A stretch of DNA of 64,000 nt, from assembly GCA_934309475.1 (NCBI GenBank), contig CAKRDK010000001.1, positions 62,001-126,000 of the forward strand, in the 5' to 3' direction. Shown one piece after another: positions 17,932 to 28,088 of this stretch. The notes beneath the pieces were generated by a model. That model had not been told where the DNA came from, searched no databases, and saw only the letters and a program-made list of their open reading frames with translations. This DNA comes from an uncultured Roseburia sp. GTDB taxonomy: Bacteria > Bacillota > Clostridia > Lachnospirales > Lachnospiraceae. Within the stretch, counting starts at the first letter, position 1; each line of letters starts with the position of its first letter. Both the position numbers and the translations under genes were made by a program.

Positions 17932-20580
17932 ATGGCAGAATTTACACCAATGATGCAGCACTATCTGCAGACAAAGGAAGAATATAAAGATTGTATTTTG
18001 TTTTATCGTCTCGGCGATTTTTACGAGATGTTTTTTGATGATGCAGTTACTGTTTCAAAAGAATTAGAACTTACTCTGACCGGAAAAGCATGCGGTATGG
18101 AGGAACGCGCACCGATGTGTGGCGTTCCGTTTCACGCAGTAGAAGGTTATTTAAACAAACTTGTGCAGAAAGGCTATAAGGTCGCAATTTGTGAGCAGGT
18201 GGAAGACCCGAAGCTTGCAAAGGGCATGGTAAAACGTGAGGTCGTCCGTATTGTAACACCGGGAACGAACTTAGATATGCAGGCACTCGATGAGACCAAA
18301 AATAATTACATTATGTGTATTACATATCTTGCGGACAAGTACGGCGTTTCTATCGCAGATGTCTCTACCGGAGATTATTATGTGACAGAGGTGGACAGTG
18401 AGCGGAAACTCTTAGACGAAGTCAATAAATTTTCTCCGTCAGAGATTGTTTGCAACGAAGCATTTTATATGAGCGGTGTTGATATTGACGATATGAAAAA
18501 CCGTCTCGGTATCGCCGTTTATTCGTTAGAAGCGTGGTATTTCAGCGATGACATGGCAGAGCAGACCTTAAAGGATCATTTTAAAATCAAATCGCTTGAG
18601 GGAATCGGACTGCACGACTATGAATGTGGAAAAATTGCTGCCGGTGCGCTTTTAAAATATCTCTATGAGACGCAGAAACGCGATTTGAACCATATTTCCG
18701 CCATTCACCCATATTCCACCGGGAAATATATGATTATTGACAGTTCCACAAGACGTAATCTGGAACTGGTGGAGACGCTGCGTGAGAAGCAGAAACGTGG
18801 CTCGCTTTTGTGGGTATTGGATAAAACAAAGACGGCAATGGGGGCACGTATGCTCCGTTCCTATGTGGAACAGCCTCTGATTGATTTAGAGGAGATTGTG
18901 AAACGTCAGGACGCAATCGAGGAGATTAACCAGAATATCATCACAAGAGAAGAACTGCGCGAATACTTAAATCCCATTTACGATTTAGAGCGTCTGATTA
19001 CGCGTGTGACATATCAGACTGCTAATCCGAGAGATTTGATTGCATTCCGCAATTCCATCGGTATGCTTCCGCCCATCAAGGCATTGCTTGCAGATTTTCA
19101 CGGAGCACTGCTGACCGAGATTCAGGATGAACTGGATGCGTTAGAGGATATTTTTGCTTTGATTGATGGCTCTATCACAGAAGAACCGCCGATTTCGGTG
19201 CGTGATGGTGGCATTTTAAAAGAGGGCTACCACGAGGAAGTCGATAAATACCGTCATGCCAAGACGGAAGGAAAAACCTGGCTTGCCGAACTTGAAATGA
19301 AAGAGCGCGAGAAGACAGGAATTAAAAATTTAAAGGTAAAATACAACAAAGTATTCGGTTACTATCTTGAGGTGACGAATTCCTACAAAGACCTTGTGCC
19401 GGAATATTTTACCAGAAAGCAGACACTTGCCAATGCGGAGCGCTACATTACACCTGAATTAAAAGAATTAGAAGATATGATTTTAGGCGCAGAGGACAAA
19501 CTCGTTGCGTTAGAGTATGACCTGTTTTGTGAAATCCGTAACAAAGTTGCGGCGGAGGTAGTGAGGATTCAAAAGACGGCAAAAGCGGTTGCAAACTTAG
19601 ACGTTTTCGTATCGTTAGCTGTGGTCGCAGACCAGAATCAGTATTGTCGTCCGGTCATGTCGACAGACGGCGTCATTGACATCAAAAACGGACGTCATCC
19701 GGTGGTGGAAAAAATGATTACCAATGATATGTTTATCGATAACGATACCTACTTAGACAATGAAAACAATCGAATTGCCATCATCACGGGTCCAAACATG
19801 GCGGGTAAATCGACCTACATGAGACAGACTGCATTGATTGTGCTGATGGCGCAGGTCGGAAGTTTTGTTCCGGCATCAAGTGCGAAGATTGGCATCGTGG
19901 ATCGTATTTTTACCAGAGTCGGGGCATCGGATGACTTAGCATCAGGACAGAGTACCTTTATGGTGGAGATGACCGAAGTTGCCAATATTTTAAGAAATGC
20001 TACTAGCAACTCACTGCTCGTGCTTGATGAAATTGGACGAGGCACCAGTACCTTTGACGGTTTAAGTATCGCGTGGGCGGTTGTAGAACACATCAGCAAC
20101 CCGAAACTGTTAGGGGCGAAAACTTTGTTCGCGACCCATTACCACGAGCTGACCGAGTTAGAGGGCAAATTAAATAATGTACATAATTACTGTATTGCCG
20201 TCAAAGAAAAAGGCGACGATATTGTATTTTTACGAAAAATTGTCAAAGGCGGCGCCGATAAGAGCTACGGTATTCAGGTAGCGCGTCTTGCAGGCGTGCC
20301 GGATTCCGTTTTGAATCGCGCAAAAGAAATCGTGGATGAGCTTGTCGCAAATGATATAACAGACGTAGTTAAAAATATTTCCGTAGAACAGCAGCCGGAA
20401 CCAAAGAAAAAGAAGGCGCATTTAGACGAGGTCGACTTAACGCAGATGTCGCTGTTTGACACGGTGAAAGATGATGATATCATCGACGAAATCCGGAATT
20501 TAAGTCTTGGAAATTTAACGCCGATTGAGGCGCTCAACAAACTGTATGAATTACAGAATAAAGTGAAAAACCGCTGGTAA
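17932..20580 (+). CDS. mutS: DNA mismatch repair protein MutS
   Basis: Recognises mismatches and recruits MutL. The 882-residue protein has domain I with the mismatch-wedging Phe-x-Glu motif (GDFYEMFFDDA), the clamp and lever domains, the ATPase with Walker A TGPNMAGKSTYMRQT and DEIGRGTSTFDGLS, and a C-terminal helix-turn-helix region (LGNLTPIEALNKLYELQ). I prefer the ATG at 17932 because MAEFTPMMQ matches MutS N-termini; an ATG at 17917 would add MVIRK and overlap the previous gene. mutL follows after 17 bases with AAAGGAGG. Confidence 0.97.
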   Translation: MAEFTPMMQHYLQTKEEYKDCILFYRLGDFYEMFFDDAVTVSKELELTLTGKACGMEERAPMCGVPFHAVEGYLNKLVQKGYKVAICEQVEDPKLAKGMVKREVVRIVTPGTNLDMQALDETKNNYIMCITYLADKYGVSIADVSTGDYYVTEVDSERKLLDEVNKFSPSEIVCNEAFYMSGVDIDDMKNRLGIAVYSLEAWYFSDDMAEQTLKDHFKIKSLEGIGLHDYECGKIAAGALLKYLYETQKRDLNHISAIHPYSTGKYMIIDSSTRRNLELVETLREKQKRGSLLWVLDKTKTAMGARMLRSYVEQPLIDLEEIVKRQDAIEEINQNIITREELREYLNPIYDLERLITRVTYQTANPRDLIAFRNSIGMLPPIKALLADFHGALLTEIQDELDALEDIFALIDGSITEEPPISVRDGGILKEGYHEEVDKYRHAKTEGKTWLAELEMKEREKTGIKNLKVKYNKVFGYYLEVTNSYKDLVPEYFTRKQTLANAERYITPELKELEDMILGAEDKLVALEYDLFCEIRNKVAAEVVRIQKTAKAVANLDVFVSLAVVADQNQYCRPVMSTDGVIDIKNGRHPVVEKMITNDMFIDNDTYLDNENNRIAIITGPNMAGKSTYMRQTALIVLMAQVGSFVPASSAKIGIVDRIFTRVGASDDLASGQSTFMVEMTEVANILRNATSNSLLVLDEIGRGTSTFDGLSIAWAVVEHISNPKLLGAKTLFATHYHELTELEGKLNNVHNYCIAVKEKGDDIVFLRKIVKGGADKSYGIQVARLAGVPDSVLNRAKEIVDELVANDITDVVKNISVEQQPEPKKKKAHLDEVDLTQMSLFDTVKDDDIIDEIRNLSLGNLTPIEALNKLYELQNKVKNRW

Positions 20581-20597
20581 AATAAAAGGAGGAATAT

Positions 20598-22619
20598 ATG
20601 CCGGAAATTGCATTGCTGAGTCAGGAAACAATAGATAAAATTGCAGCCGGAGAAGTGATAGAACGTCCGTCTTCCGTGGTGAAGGAGTTAGTCGAGAATG
20701 CCATAGACGCAAAGGCAACTGCGATTACGGTAGAAATCAAGGAAGGTGGAATATCGTTCATCCGCATCACGGACAATGGCTGTGGCATGGAACGTGCGCA
20801 GGTTCCGATTGCGTTTTTGCGTCATTCGACCAGTAAAATCAAGTCAGTCGAGGATTTGATGTGCGTACATTCACTCGGATTCCGTGGTGAGGCGCTTTCA
20901 AGTATCGCGGCAGTCGCGCAGGTCGAGCTGATTACGAAAACGTTAGAGGAACTGACCGGCACCAGATATGTGATTGAGGGTTCAAAAGAAAAAGAAAACG
21001 AAGAAATCGGCGCACCGGATGGTACGACATTTATCGTTAGAAACTTATTCTTTAATACACCTGCCCGGAGAAAATTTTTAAAAACGGCGCAGACAGAAGC
21101 GGGGTATATCAGTGACCTCGTAGAACGTCTGGCGTTGTCACATCCCGGCATCTCCTTTAAATTTATCAACAATGGTCAGACCAAACTCCACACGTCCGGC
21201 AATTCAAACCAGAAAGATTTGATTTATCATATCTATGGCAGGGAGATCGCGGCGGCATTGCTTCCGGTTAAGATTGAAACCGAGTTTTACAGTGTGGATG
21301 GCTTCATTGGAAAGCCGCTTGTCTCAAGGGGAAACCGGAACTTTGAAAATTACTTTATCAACGGAAGATACATCAAAAGCAGTGTGATTGCGAGGGCGAT
21401 TGAGGAAGCCTACAAGGGCTTTATGATGCAGCACCAGTACCCGTTTTGTGTGTTACACTTTAGGATTGAGAGTGAAAAATTAGATGTCAATGTGCATCCG
21501 ACCAAGATGGAACTCCGGTTTGAAAACAATGAACTGCTGTACCGTTCTCTCTACGAAAATATTCGAAATGTTTTATCGCACAAAGACTTTATCCCGGAAG
21601 TTTCTGTGGAAAAAGAGGATAAGACAAAGGTTACGATTCCAAAGCCTGCTGCCCATGTGCCGGAACCTTTTGAGGTAAAAAGAAGAGCGGTGGTTGCGGA
21701 ACAGTCATCCTATATGCAAAGACAGCCCCGACCGGCGGCACAAGTCCCACATGAGACGCAGGCACCACAAGCAGTGCAAGTATCCTATAAGACACAGGCA
21801 TCACATGAGATGTCTGCGCAGAAAAAAGTTGCGTCTGCGCAGCCGGAACGGGAGAATACTGCATCTGCACAGCCGGAGGTAAGAACTGTTGCACCGGCGA
21901 ACCAGACGCTAGAAGGCGTCGAACCGGCAGAACAACCGGTGAAGAACGTTCCACAACTGGAACAGGAACATCCGGCAGAACCGGTTTTCGAACAGCAGAA
22001 GTTAGAGAGCTTAAGCAGTGAATTTCTGACGGAAGATGCTAGAAAGAAACACAAAATTATCGGGCAGCTTTTTGAGACATACTGGCTCATTGAATATGAG
22101 GATAAACTTTTTATCATTGACCAGCATGCAGCGCATGAGAAGGTGCTCTATGAAAAAACGATGGCAAAAGTGCGGAATAAGCAGTTTGATTCACAGACCA
22201 TCAGCCCGCCGGTTATTTTGAGCCTGTCTCCACAGGAGATTGAAATGTTAGAAAAGTATGAGGATACCTTTTCGTTGTTCGGCTATCAGATAGAGCCTTT
22301 CGGCGGAAAAGAGTATGCTATCAGCGGGGTGCCGTCAGATTTTACGGATATTGATACCAAGGCAATGTTTTTAGAAATGTTAGACGACTTTACCACGTTG
22401 AGCGGAAAAGACGGTCCAAACCTGATTATGGAAAAAGTCGCTTCCATGTCATGTAAAGCTGCGGTAAAGGGAAATCAGCATTTGTCCTATGCGGAGATGG
22501 ATCATCTGATTGGAGAACTTTTGCAGTTGGAGAATCCATATCATTGTCCGCATGGAAGACCAACGATTATTTCCATGAGTAAATATGAAATCGAAAAGAA
22601 ATTTAAACGAATTGTGTAA
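20598..22619 (+). CDS. mutL: DNA mismatch repair protein MutL (endonuclease type)
   Basis: Mismatch-repair coordinator. The 673-residue protein has an N-terminal GHKL ATPase (IAAGEVIERPSSVVKELVEN, then DNGCGM and GFRGEALSSIA), a transducer domain, a low-complexity linker of about 125 residues rich in Gln/Ala/Pro/Glu (roughly 360-480), and a C-terminal dimerisation domain. The latter retains the metal-binding endonuclease motif DQHAAHEKVLYE (DQHAxxExxxxE), as in organisms without MutH, so nicking activity is expected. miaA follows 15 bases later. Confidence 0.97.
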   Translation: MPEIALLSQETIDKIAAGEVIERPSSVVKELVENAIDAKATAITVEIKEGGISFIRITDNGCGMERAQVPIAFLRHSTSKIKSVEDLMCVHSLGFRGEALSSIAAVAQVELITKTLEELTGTRYVIEGSKEKENEEIGAPDGTTFIVRNLFFNTPARRKFLKTAQTEAGYISDLVERLALSHPGISFKFINNGQTKLHTSGNSNQKDLIYHIYGREIAAALLPVKIETEFYSVDGFIGKPLVSRGNRNFENYFINGRYIKSSVIARAIEEAYKGFMMQHQYPFCVLHFRIESEKLDVNVHPTKMELRFENNELLYRSLYENIRNVLSHKDFIPEVSVEKEDKTKVTIPKPAAHVPEPFEVKRRAVVAEQSSYMQRQPRPAAQVPHETQAPQAVQVSYKTQASHEMSAQKKVASAQPERENTASAQPEVRTVAPANQTLEGVEPAEQPVKNVPQLEQEHPAEPVFEQQKLESLSSEFLTEDARKKHKIIGQLFETYWLIEYEDKLFIIDQHAAHEKVLYEKTMAKVRNKQFDSQTISPPVILSLSPQEIEMLEKYEDTFSLFGYQIEPFGGKEYAISGVPSDFTDIDTKAMFLEMLDDFTTLSGKDGPNLIMEKVASMSCKAAVKGNQHLSYAEMDHLIGELLQLENPYHCPHGRPTIISMSKYEIEKKFKRIV

Positions 22620-22634
22620 TTATAAGGTAGAGAA

Positions 22635-23579
22635 ATGAAGAAACCAATTATTATTTTAGCAGGACCGACTGCGGTCGGAAAAACGGATTTGTCCATTGCG
22701 CTTGCAAAACAAATCAACGGAGCTGTCATTTCGGCGGATTCCATGCAGGTGTACCGGTATATGGACATCGGTTCGGCAAAAGTCATGCCGGAGGAGATGC
22801 AGGGCGTAAAACATTACCTGATTGACTGTTTAGATCCGGCAGAAGAATTTCACGTTGTCCGTTTTCAACAGATGGCGAAAGCGGCACTAGAAGAAATCTA
22901 TGCAAACGGCCAGATTCCGATTGTGGCGGGCGGCACCGGCTTTTACATACAGGCATTGCTTTATGACATTGATTTTACCAACCAGGATTCGGATGAGTCC
23001 TACCGCAGGAAATTAGAAGATTTTGCAAAAGAAAACGGAGCGGAAGCACTCCATGCAAAACTGCGGGAGGTGGACCCGGCGTCGGCAGATGCCATTCACG
23101 CGAACAATATCAAGCGTGTGGTGCGTGCCTTGGAATTTTACCACCAGACCGGACAGAAAATATCGGAACACAACGAGACGGAACGCCACAGGGAGTCGCC
23201 CTACGAATTTGCCTATTTTGTGCTGACAGACGAGAGGGCACATCTTTACGAGCGGATTGACAGGCGCGTGGATATTATGATGGAGCATGGACTGCTTGAG
23301 GAAGTAAAACGTTTAAAAGAAATGGGATACCACAGAGATATGGTGTCCATGCAGGGATTAGGATACAAGGAACTGCTCGATGCACTTGACGGAAAAATGT
23401 CAGTGGACGAAGCGGTTTATATCATAAAGAGAGAGACCAGACATTTTGCAAAACGCCAGCTCACCTGGTTTAAACGCGAGCGGGATGTCATTTGGTTCGA
23501 CAAACAAGCTTATCACTATCAGGATGAAAAAATTCTTGCTGATATGGAAAAAATATTAAGAGAAAAAGGAATACTATAA
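22635..23579 (+). CDS. miaA: tRNA dimethylallyltransferase MiaA
   Basis: Transfers a dimethylallyl group to N6 of A37 in tRNAs reading UNN codons. The 314-residue protein has the P-loop LAGPTAVGKTDLSIALAK, the catalytic ISADSMQVYRYMDIGSAK, AGGTGFYIQALLYDI, and GYKELLDALDG followed by TRHFAKRQLTWFKRE. Length is normal. It lies between mutL and the PLP enzyme gene, with a 1-base gap to the latter, so the repair and tRNA genes probably form one transcript. Confidence 0.97.
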   Translation: MKKPIIILAGPTAVGKTDLSIALAKQINGAVISADSMQVYRYMDIGSAKVMPEEMQGVKHYLIDCLDPAEEFHVVRFQQMAKAALEEIYANGQIPIVAGGTGFYIQALLYDIDFTNQDSDESYRRKLEDFAKENGAEALHAKLREVDPASADAIHANNIKRVVRALEFYHQTGQKISEHNETERHRESPYEFAYFVLTDERAHLYERIDRRVDIMMEHGLLEEVKRLKEMGYHRDMVSMQGLGYKELLDALDGKMSVDEAVYIIKRETRHFAKRQLTWFKRERDVIWFDKQAYHYQDEKILADMEKILREKGIL

Positions 23580-23580
23580 C

Positions 23581-24879
23581 ATGAGTCAGTTAATGGAAGA
23601 ACAATATGAAAAATTAGGAATCTGTAAAGAAGTTTATACATTTGGAGAAAAAATCGAAGCAGAATTAAAAGAACGTTTTGCAGAGATTGACGAGCGCGCT
23701 GAGTACAATCAGATGAAGGTTATCCGCGCAATGCAGGAGAACCGTGTCAGCGCAGAGTGTTTTAACAGCACAAGCGGATACGGTTACAACGATTTGGGAA
23801 GAGATACTTTAGAAAAAGTATATGCGTCCTGCTTTCACGGCGAGGACGCGCTGGTGCGCCCACAGATTACCTGTGGAACACATGCGTTAGCGCTCGCATT
23901 GATGTCGAACTTAAGACCAGGAGATGAACTGCTTTCCCCGGTTGGAAAACCTTATGATACGTTAGAGGAAGTTATCGGAATCCGTCCGTCAAAAGGTTCT
24001 CTGGCAGAATATGGCGTGTCCTACCGTCAGGTTGATTTGCTCGAAGACGGAAGTTTTGATTATGAGAATATCAAAAAGGCAATCAATGAAAAAACAAAAT
24101 TAGTTACAATTCAGCGCTCGAAGGGATATGCAACGCGCCCGACACTTTCGGTTGACCGCATCGGAGAATTGATTTCTTTTATCAAGGGAATCAAGCCGGA
24201 TGTCATCTGTATGGTCGACAACTGCTACGGAGAATTTGTGGAGGAGAGAGAGCCGTTAGAGGTTGGAGCTGATATGATCGTCGGTTCCCTGATTAAAAAT
24301 CCGGGTGGCGGATTGGCGCCAATCGGTGGCTACATTGTAGGAAAAAAAGAGTGTGTAGAGAACGCAGCTTACCGCCTTACCTCTCCGGGACTTGGAAAAG
24401 AAGTCGGCGCATCATTAGGCGTAATTCAGTCTTTTTATCAGGGATTATTCCTCTCCCCGACTGTCGTAAGCGGGGCGTTAAAGGGCGCCATTTTTGCGGC
24501 AAATATCTATGAAAAATTAGGTTTTGCGGTTGTGCCAAACGGTACAGAGAGCCGTCACGATATTATTCAGGCTGTCACATTTGGCAATCCGGAATCCATG
24601 ATTGCATTTTGTGAGGGAATTCAGGCGGCAGCACCGGTTGACAGTTATGTGACACCGGAACCTTGGGCAATGCCTGGCTATGACAGTGATGTCATTATGG
24701 CAGCGGGTGCTTTTGTACAGGGTTCGTCCATCGAATTGAGTGCAGATGGTCCAATCAAACCGCCATATGCCGTTTATTTCCAGGGAGGACTGACCTGGTA
24801 TCATGCAAAATTAGGAATTTTAATGTCATTACAAAAACTTTATGAACGAAAACTTGTGAAGCTCGACGTCTTGTGTTAA
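23581..24879 (+). CDS. Aluminium resistance / methionine gamma-lyase family PLP protein
   Basis: Fold-type I PLP enzyme of the COG4100 family (aluminium resistance protein; YnbB in Bacillus, next to the miaA-hfq region there). The 432-residue protein contains FNSTSGYGYNDLGRDTLE near the N-terminus, the PLP-lysine region MIVGSLIKNPGGGLAPIGGY near residue 235-255, and GSSIELSADGPIKPPY in the C-terminal part. The reaction is not established; the family is often labelled methionine gamma-lyase by similarity. It starts directly after miaA. Confidence 0.92.
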   Translation: MSQLMEEQYEKLGICKEVYTFGEKIEAELKERFAEIDERAEYNQMKVIRAMQENRVSAECFNSTSGYGYNDLGRDTLEKVYASCFHGEDALVRPQITCGTHALALALMSNLRPGDELLSPVGKPYDTLEEVIGIRPSKGSLAEYGVSYRQVDLLEDGSFDYENIKKAINEKTKLVTIQRSKGYATRPTLSVDRIGELISFIKGIKPDVICMVDNCYGEFVEEREPLEVGADMIVGSLIKNPGGGLAPIGGYIVGKKECVENAAYRLTSPGLGKEVGASLGVIQSFYQGLFLSPTVVSGALKGAIFAANIYEKLGFAVVPNGTESRHDIIQAVTFGNPESMIAFCEGIQAAAPVDSYVTPEPWAMPGYDSDVIMAAGAFVQGSSIELSADGPIKPPYAVYFQGGLTWYHAKLGILMSLQKLYERKLVKLDVLC

Positions 24880-24951
24880 AATATATTTTGAGTTTTTATA
24901 GAATGCTGGTTGACATAACGATTTGCTTAGGGAGAGTAGATTGGAGAGAGC

Positions 24952-25644
24952 ATGAATCAGTATTTAACCATGAAAAGACTTCCAAGATCGGAACAGCCTT
25001 ATGAAAAGGTGGAAGCTTATGGCGCAGAGGTGCTTAGTGACGCAGAACTCATTGCGGTGATTATCCGCGCTGGGACACAGAATATGCGCTCACTTGATGT
25101 CGCACAGAATGTTTTGCTTGGCAAGAACAAGAATCTGTTGAATCTTTTTGATTTATCAATAGAGGAATTAAGGCAGATTCCCGGTATTGGAAAAGTGAAA
25201 GCCGTCCAGTTAAAATGTGTCGCGGAGCTTGCAACGAGAATCACAAAATCAAGGCGTCACAGCCAGCTTTGCATGACGAATGCGAAGTCGGTTGCTGCAT
25301 ATTATATGGAGCGGATGCGCCATCAGAAGCAGGAGCACTTAGTTGCGGCGATGTTTGATTCAAAATGTGAACTTTTAGGCGATGCATTGATTAGTATTGG
25401 AAGCGTAAACACTGCTTTTGTCTCACCACGGGAGATTTTTATCAAAGCGTTGGAGGTACATGCGGTGTATCTGATTTTACTGCACAATCATCCGAGCGGC
25501 AATGCCACTCCGTCCTCAGAGGACATCTATGCGACAAGGCAGGTGGCACAGGCCGGGGAATTGCTTGGAATAGAGGTTGCGGATCACATCATAATAGGTG
25601 ATAATCAATATTATAGTTTTAAAGAAAAAGGACTTCTTACATAG
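24952..25644 (+). CDS. radC: RadC family JAB/MPN-domain protein
   Basis: Conserved protein named for DNA repair, though the repair role is disputed. The 230-residue protein has an N-terminal helix-hairpin-helix region (IEELRQIPGIGKVKAVQLK) and a C-terminal JAMM metalloprotease-like domain with HNHPSGNATPSSED (HxHPSG...S...D) near residue 180. GGAGAGAG lies about 5 bases before the ATG. It precedes mreB by 24 bases, matching the radC-mreBCD order of Firmicutes. Confidence 0.95.
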   Translation: MNQYLTMKRLPRSEQPYEKVEAYGAEVLSDAELIAVIIRAGTQNMRSLDVAQNVLLGKNKNLLNLFDLSIEELRQIPGIGKVKAVQLKCVAELATRITKSRRHSQLCMTNAKSVAAYYMERMRHQKQEHLVAAMFDSKCELLGDALISIGSVNTAFVSPREIFIKALEVHAVYLILLHNHPSGNATPSSEDIYATRQVAQAGELLGIEVADHIIIGDNQYYSFKEKGLLT

Positions 25645-25668
25645 GATTAAGTCTGAAGGGAGAAAAGA

Positions 25669-26685
25669 ATGACAAACAATGTTTACGGAATTGACCTTGG
25701 AACCTGCAATATGAAGATTTATTGCAAAGCTACAGGAAAAATTTTAAATGAGAAGAATACAATTGCGCTGGTAGATAACAATCAGATTTATGCATATGGA
25801 GATGCTGCCTATGCAATGTACGAGAAGGCACCGGAGACCATTCAGGTTACGTTTCCGGTTTTATCCGGCGTAATTGCTGATTTTAACAATTTACAGAATA
25901 TGATTTTCGAATTTTTAGAAAAGCATATGAAGGGAAAAGTAAAAGGAGCAGATTTTATCGTAGCTGTTCCTACGGATATTACAGATGTGGAGAAGAGAGC
26001 CTTTTCCGATATGTTTTATAACCGTAAGACGAAGCCAAAGAGCGTACTTTTATGTGAGAAACCTATCGCAGATGCTGTAGGACTTGGACTTGATGTCAAT
26101 GAACCGACCGGTATCATGGTGGTTGATATGGGTGCCGACACCACAGAGATTTCCGTTATCTCCTTGGGCGGACTTGTCTTAAGTGATTTGTTACACTTCG
26201 GCGGAAACCGCTTAGATGAATCTATCGCGAATTACATCAAGAGAACCTACAATCTTGTGATTGGACAGAAAACGGCGAAATCGTTAAAGGAGATTCTTGG
26301 TTCCGGAATTCCGGGAAGAACCGATTCCATGGTCATTGTAGGACGCGATGTTGTCAGCGGACTTCCAATCGAGATGGAAATTACGGCAGATGTTATCTAT
26401 GAAGCAATCAAGGATAATTTAACGTCCGTCTGTAATTCGATTAAAATGATTTTGGAGAAGACTCCGCCAGAGCTTGCAAAAGATATTATCCATTCCGGTA
26501 TTTACATTACAGGAGGAAGTTCCCTGATTCACGACCTTGATAAACTGTTTTTTGATATCACAGGAATTCAGATTAATACAAGCGAGAATCCGGAGGAATC
26601 GGTTGCGAGAGGACTTGTTAAAATTGTTTCTGATGAGAAATATAAACATCTTTCTTTCAACTTTAAAAATAAGATTTTAAAATAA
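25669..26685 (+). CDS. mreB: Rod-shape determining protein MreB/Mbl family
   Basis: Actin-like filament protein guiding lateral wall synthesis at the membrane. The 338-residue protein has the actin-fold phosphate loops YGIDLGTCNMKIY (residues 5-17) and VVDMGADTTEISVIS (about 148-162), and the adenosine motif IYITGGSSLIHDLD near 282. It has family-normal length. It heads mreB-mreC-mreD-PBP2. Paralogues such as Mbl and MreBH cannot be excluded, but the order favours MreB. Confidence 0.95.
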   Translation: MTNNVYGIDLGTCNMKIYCKATGKILNEKNTIALVDNNQIYAYGDAAYAMYEKAPETIQVTFPVLSGVIADFNNLQNMIFEFLEKHMKGKVKGADFIVAVPTDITDVEKRAFSDMFYNRKTKPKSVLLCEKPIADAVGLGLDVNEPTGIMVVDMGADTTEISVISLGGLVLSDLLHFGGNRLDESIANYIKRTYNLVIGQKTAKSLKEILGSGIPGRTDSMVIVGRDVVSGLPIEMEITADVIYEAIKDNLTSVCNSIKMILEKTPPELAKDIIHSGIYITGGSSLIHDLDKLFFDITGIQINTSENPEESVARGLVKIVSDEKYKHLSFNFKNKILK

Positions 26686-26706
26686 TCGTAAACGAAAGGC
26701 ATTGAT

Positions 26707-27567
26707 ATGATGAAACGTAAATCAAAGTTTACTTTTCCTGCCAAATACATATTGTTAGGCTTGACAGGTGTATGTGTAGTTGGCATGCTGATTAGTTTTA
26801 CCTTTAATATTTCCGGTGGTCCGTTAAATACGGCTGCCGGATATGTGTTTGTTCCGATGCAGCGTGGAATCAATTCTGTCGGGGAGTGGATTTCGGACAA
26901 GGCTACAGCATTAAAGAACTTAAATGATGTTATGGCTGAGAATGAGGCATTAAAACAGCAGGTAGATGAACTGACAGCTGAACTGAATACGACAAAGCTT
27001 GAACAGTATGAATTGGATAACTTAAGAGAATTATATGAACTTGACCAGAAGTATCCAAGCTATGATAAGGTTGCTGCGAATGTAATCAGCAAGGGAAGTG
27101 GAAACTGGTTTTCTACTTTTACTATTGATAAAGGTTCGAAGGACGGCATTGAAGTGGATATGAACGTAATTGCCGGAAGCGGACTCGTCGGGATTGTGAC
27201 GGATGTCGGACCAAATTATGCAAAGGTCAAAGCCATCATTGATGATACAAGCAAGGTCGGCAGCATGGTGTCTACCACGTCCGACAATCTGATTGTATCC
27301 GGCAATCTTCAGACCATGAATGAGAGCATGGTCATCGGATTCTCCAATTTACGAGATGAAGATGATGAAGTCAAAGTCGGAGATCCGGTGGTGACGTCTT
27401 ATGTATCAGACCAGTACCAGCAGGGAATTTTAGTCGGATACATCAGCACACTCGAGACCGATTCGAACAACCTGACAAAATCAGGAACTATTACGCCTGC
27501 AGTTGACTTTGAGCACATTGAAGAGGTACTTGTTATCTTAGAGAAGAAACAAACCGTTGAGGACTAA
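26707..27567 (+). CDS. mreC: Rod-shape determining protein MreC
   Basis: Bitopic elongasome protein linking MreB to PBP2. The 286-residue protein has one N-terminal membrane helix (YILLGLTGVCVVGMLISF), a coiled coil at about 75-110 (MAENEALKQQVDELTAELN), then the extracellular beta-domains with WFSTFTIDKGSKDGIEVDM and GLVGIVTDVGPNYAKV. ATGATG at the start allows 26707 or 26710. mreD follows 2 bases later. Confidence 0.95.
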   Translation: MMKRKSKFTFPAKYILLGLTGVCVVGMLISFTFNISGGPLNTAAGYVFVPMQRGINSVGEWISDKATALKNLNDVMAENEALKQQVDELTAELNTTKLEQYELDNLRELYELDQKYPSYDKVAANVISKGSGNWFSTFTIDKGSKDGIEVDMNVIAGSGLVGIVTDVGPNYAKVKAIIDDTSKVGSMVSTTSDNLIVSGNLQTMNESMVIGFSNLRDEDDEVKVGDPVVTSYVSDQYQQGILVGYISTLETDSNNLTKSGTITPAVDFEHIEEVLVILEKKQTVED

Positions 27568-27569
27568 GA

Positions 27570-28088
27570 ATGAGAAGAAAAATAATTGTTTTTATTATAA
27601 TTGCAGTTTGTTTCCTGCTGCAGAGTACCCTGTTTGAGGCATTGTCTTTTGCCTCCATTTCTCCAAATCTGCTTATTATTGTAGTTGCAGCATTTGGTTT
27701 TATGAGAGGGAAAAAAGAAGGCTTATGGATTGGATTTTTCTGTGGGCTTCTGTTAGACATTTTTTATGGAAACTATATAGGATTTTATGCCTTGATTTAC
27801 ATGTATATCGGCTATTTCAATGGAAAATTCCGCAAATTATTTTATCCGGAAGATATCAAACTCCCACTTCTTTTAATTGCGGGAAGCGATTTTGTATGCA
27901 ATTTTGTCATCTATGTATTGCGTTTTTTCTTCCGCGGAAAATTTCATCTTGGATATTATCTGCTTCATCTGATGATACCGGAATTAGTTTATACGATGCT
28001 GGTTGCGATTTTCCTTTATATGATTATTCTAAAGATAAATCAACAGCTTGAAATCAAGGAAAAAAGGAGTGCAAGGAAATTTGTTTGA
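27570..28088 (+). CDS. mreD: Rod-shape determining protein MreD
   Basis: Small polytopic elongasome membrane protein. The 172 residues contain about five hydrophobic segments, beginning IIVFIIIAVCFLLQSTLF, with the family-typical SPNLLIIVVAAFGFMRGKKEG and GLLLDIFYGNYIGF. Identification rests on this pattern and on its place between mreC and PBP2. Its 3' end overlaps the PBP2 start by 8 bases. Confidence 0.93.
   Translation: MRRKIIVFIIIAVCFLLQSTLFEALSFASISPNLLIIVVAAFGFMRGKKEGLWIGFFCGLLLDIFYGNYIGFYALIYMYIGYFNGKFRKLFYPEDIKLPLLLIAGSDFVCNFVIYVLRFFFRGKFHLGYYLLHLMIPELVYTMLVAIFLYMIILKINQQLEIKEKRSARKFV

Noticed and set aside
21631..22117. Several opposite-strand open frames within the mutL linker
   Set aside because: They are shadows of the low-complexity Gln/Ala/Pro/Glu linker, with no ribosome sites or recognisable domains.
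24900..24951. TTGACA (24910-24915) as a radC promoter
   Set aside because: No acceptable -10 hexamer lies 16-18 bases downstream.
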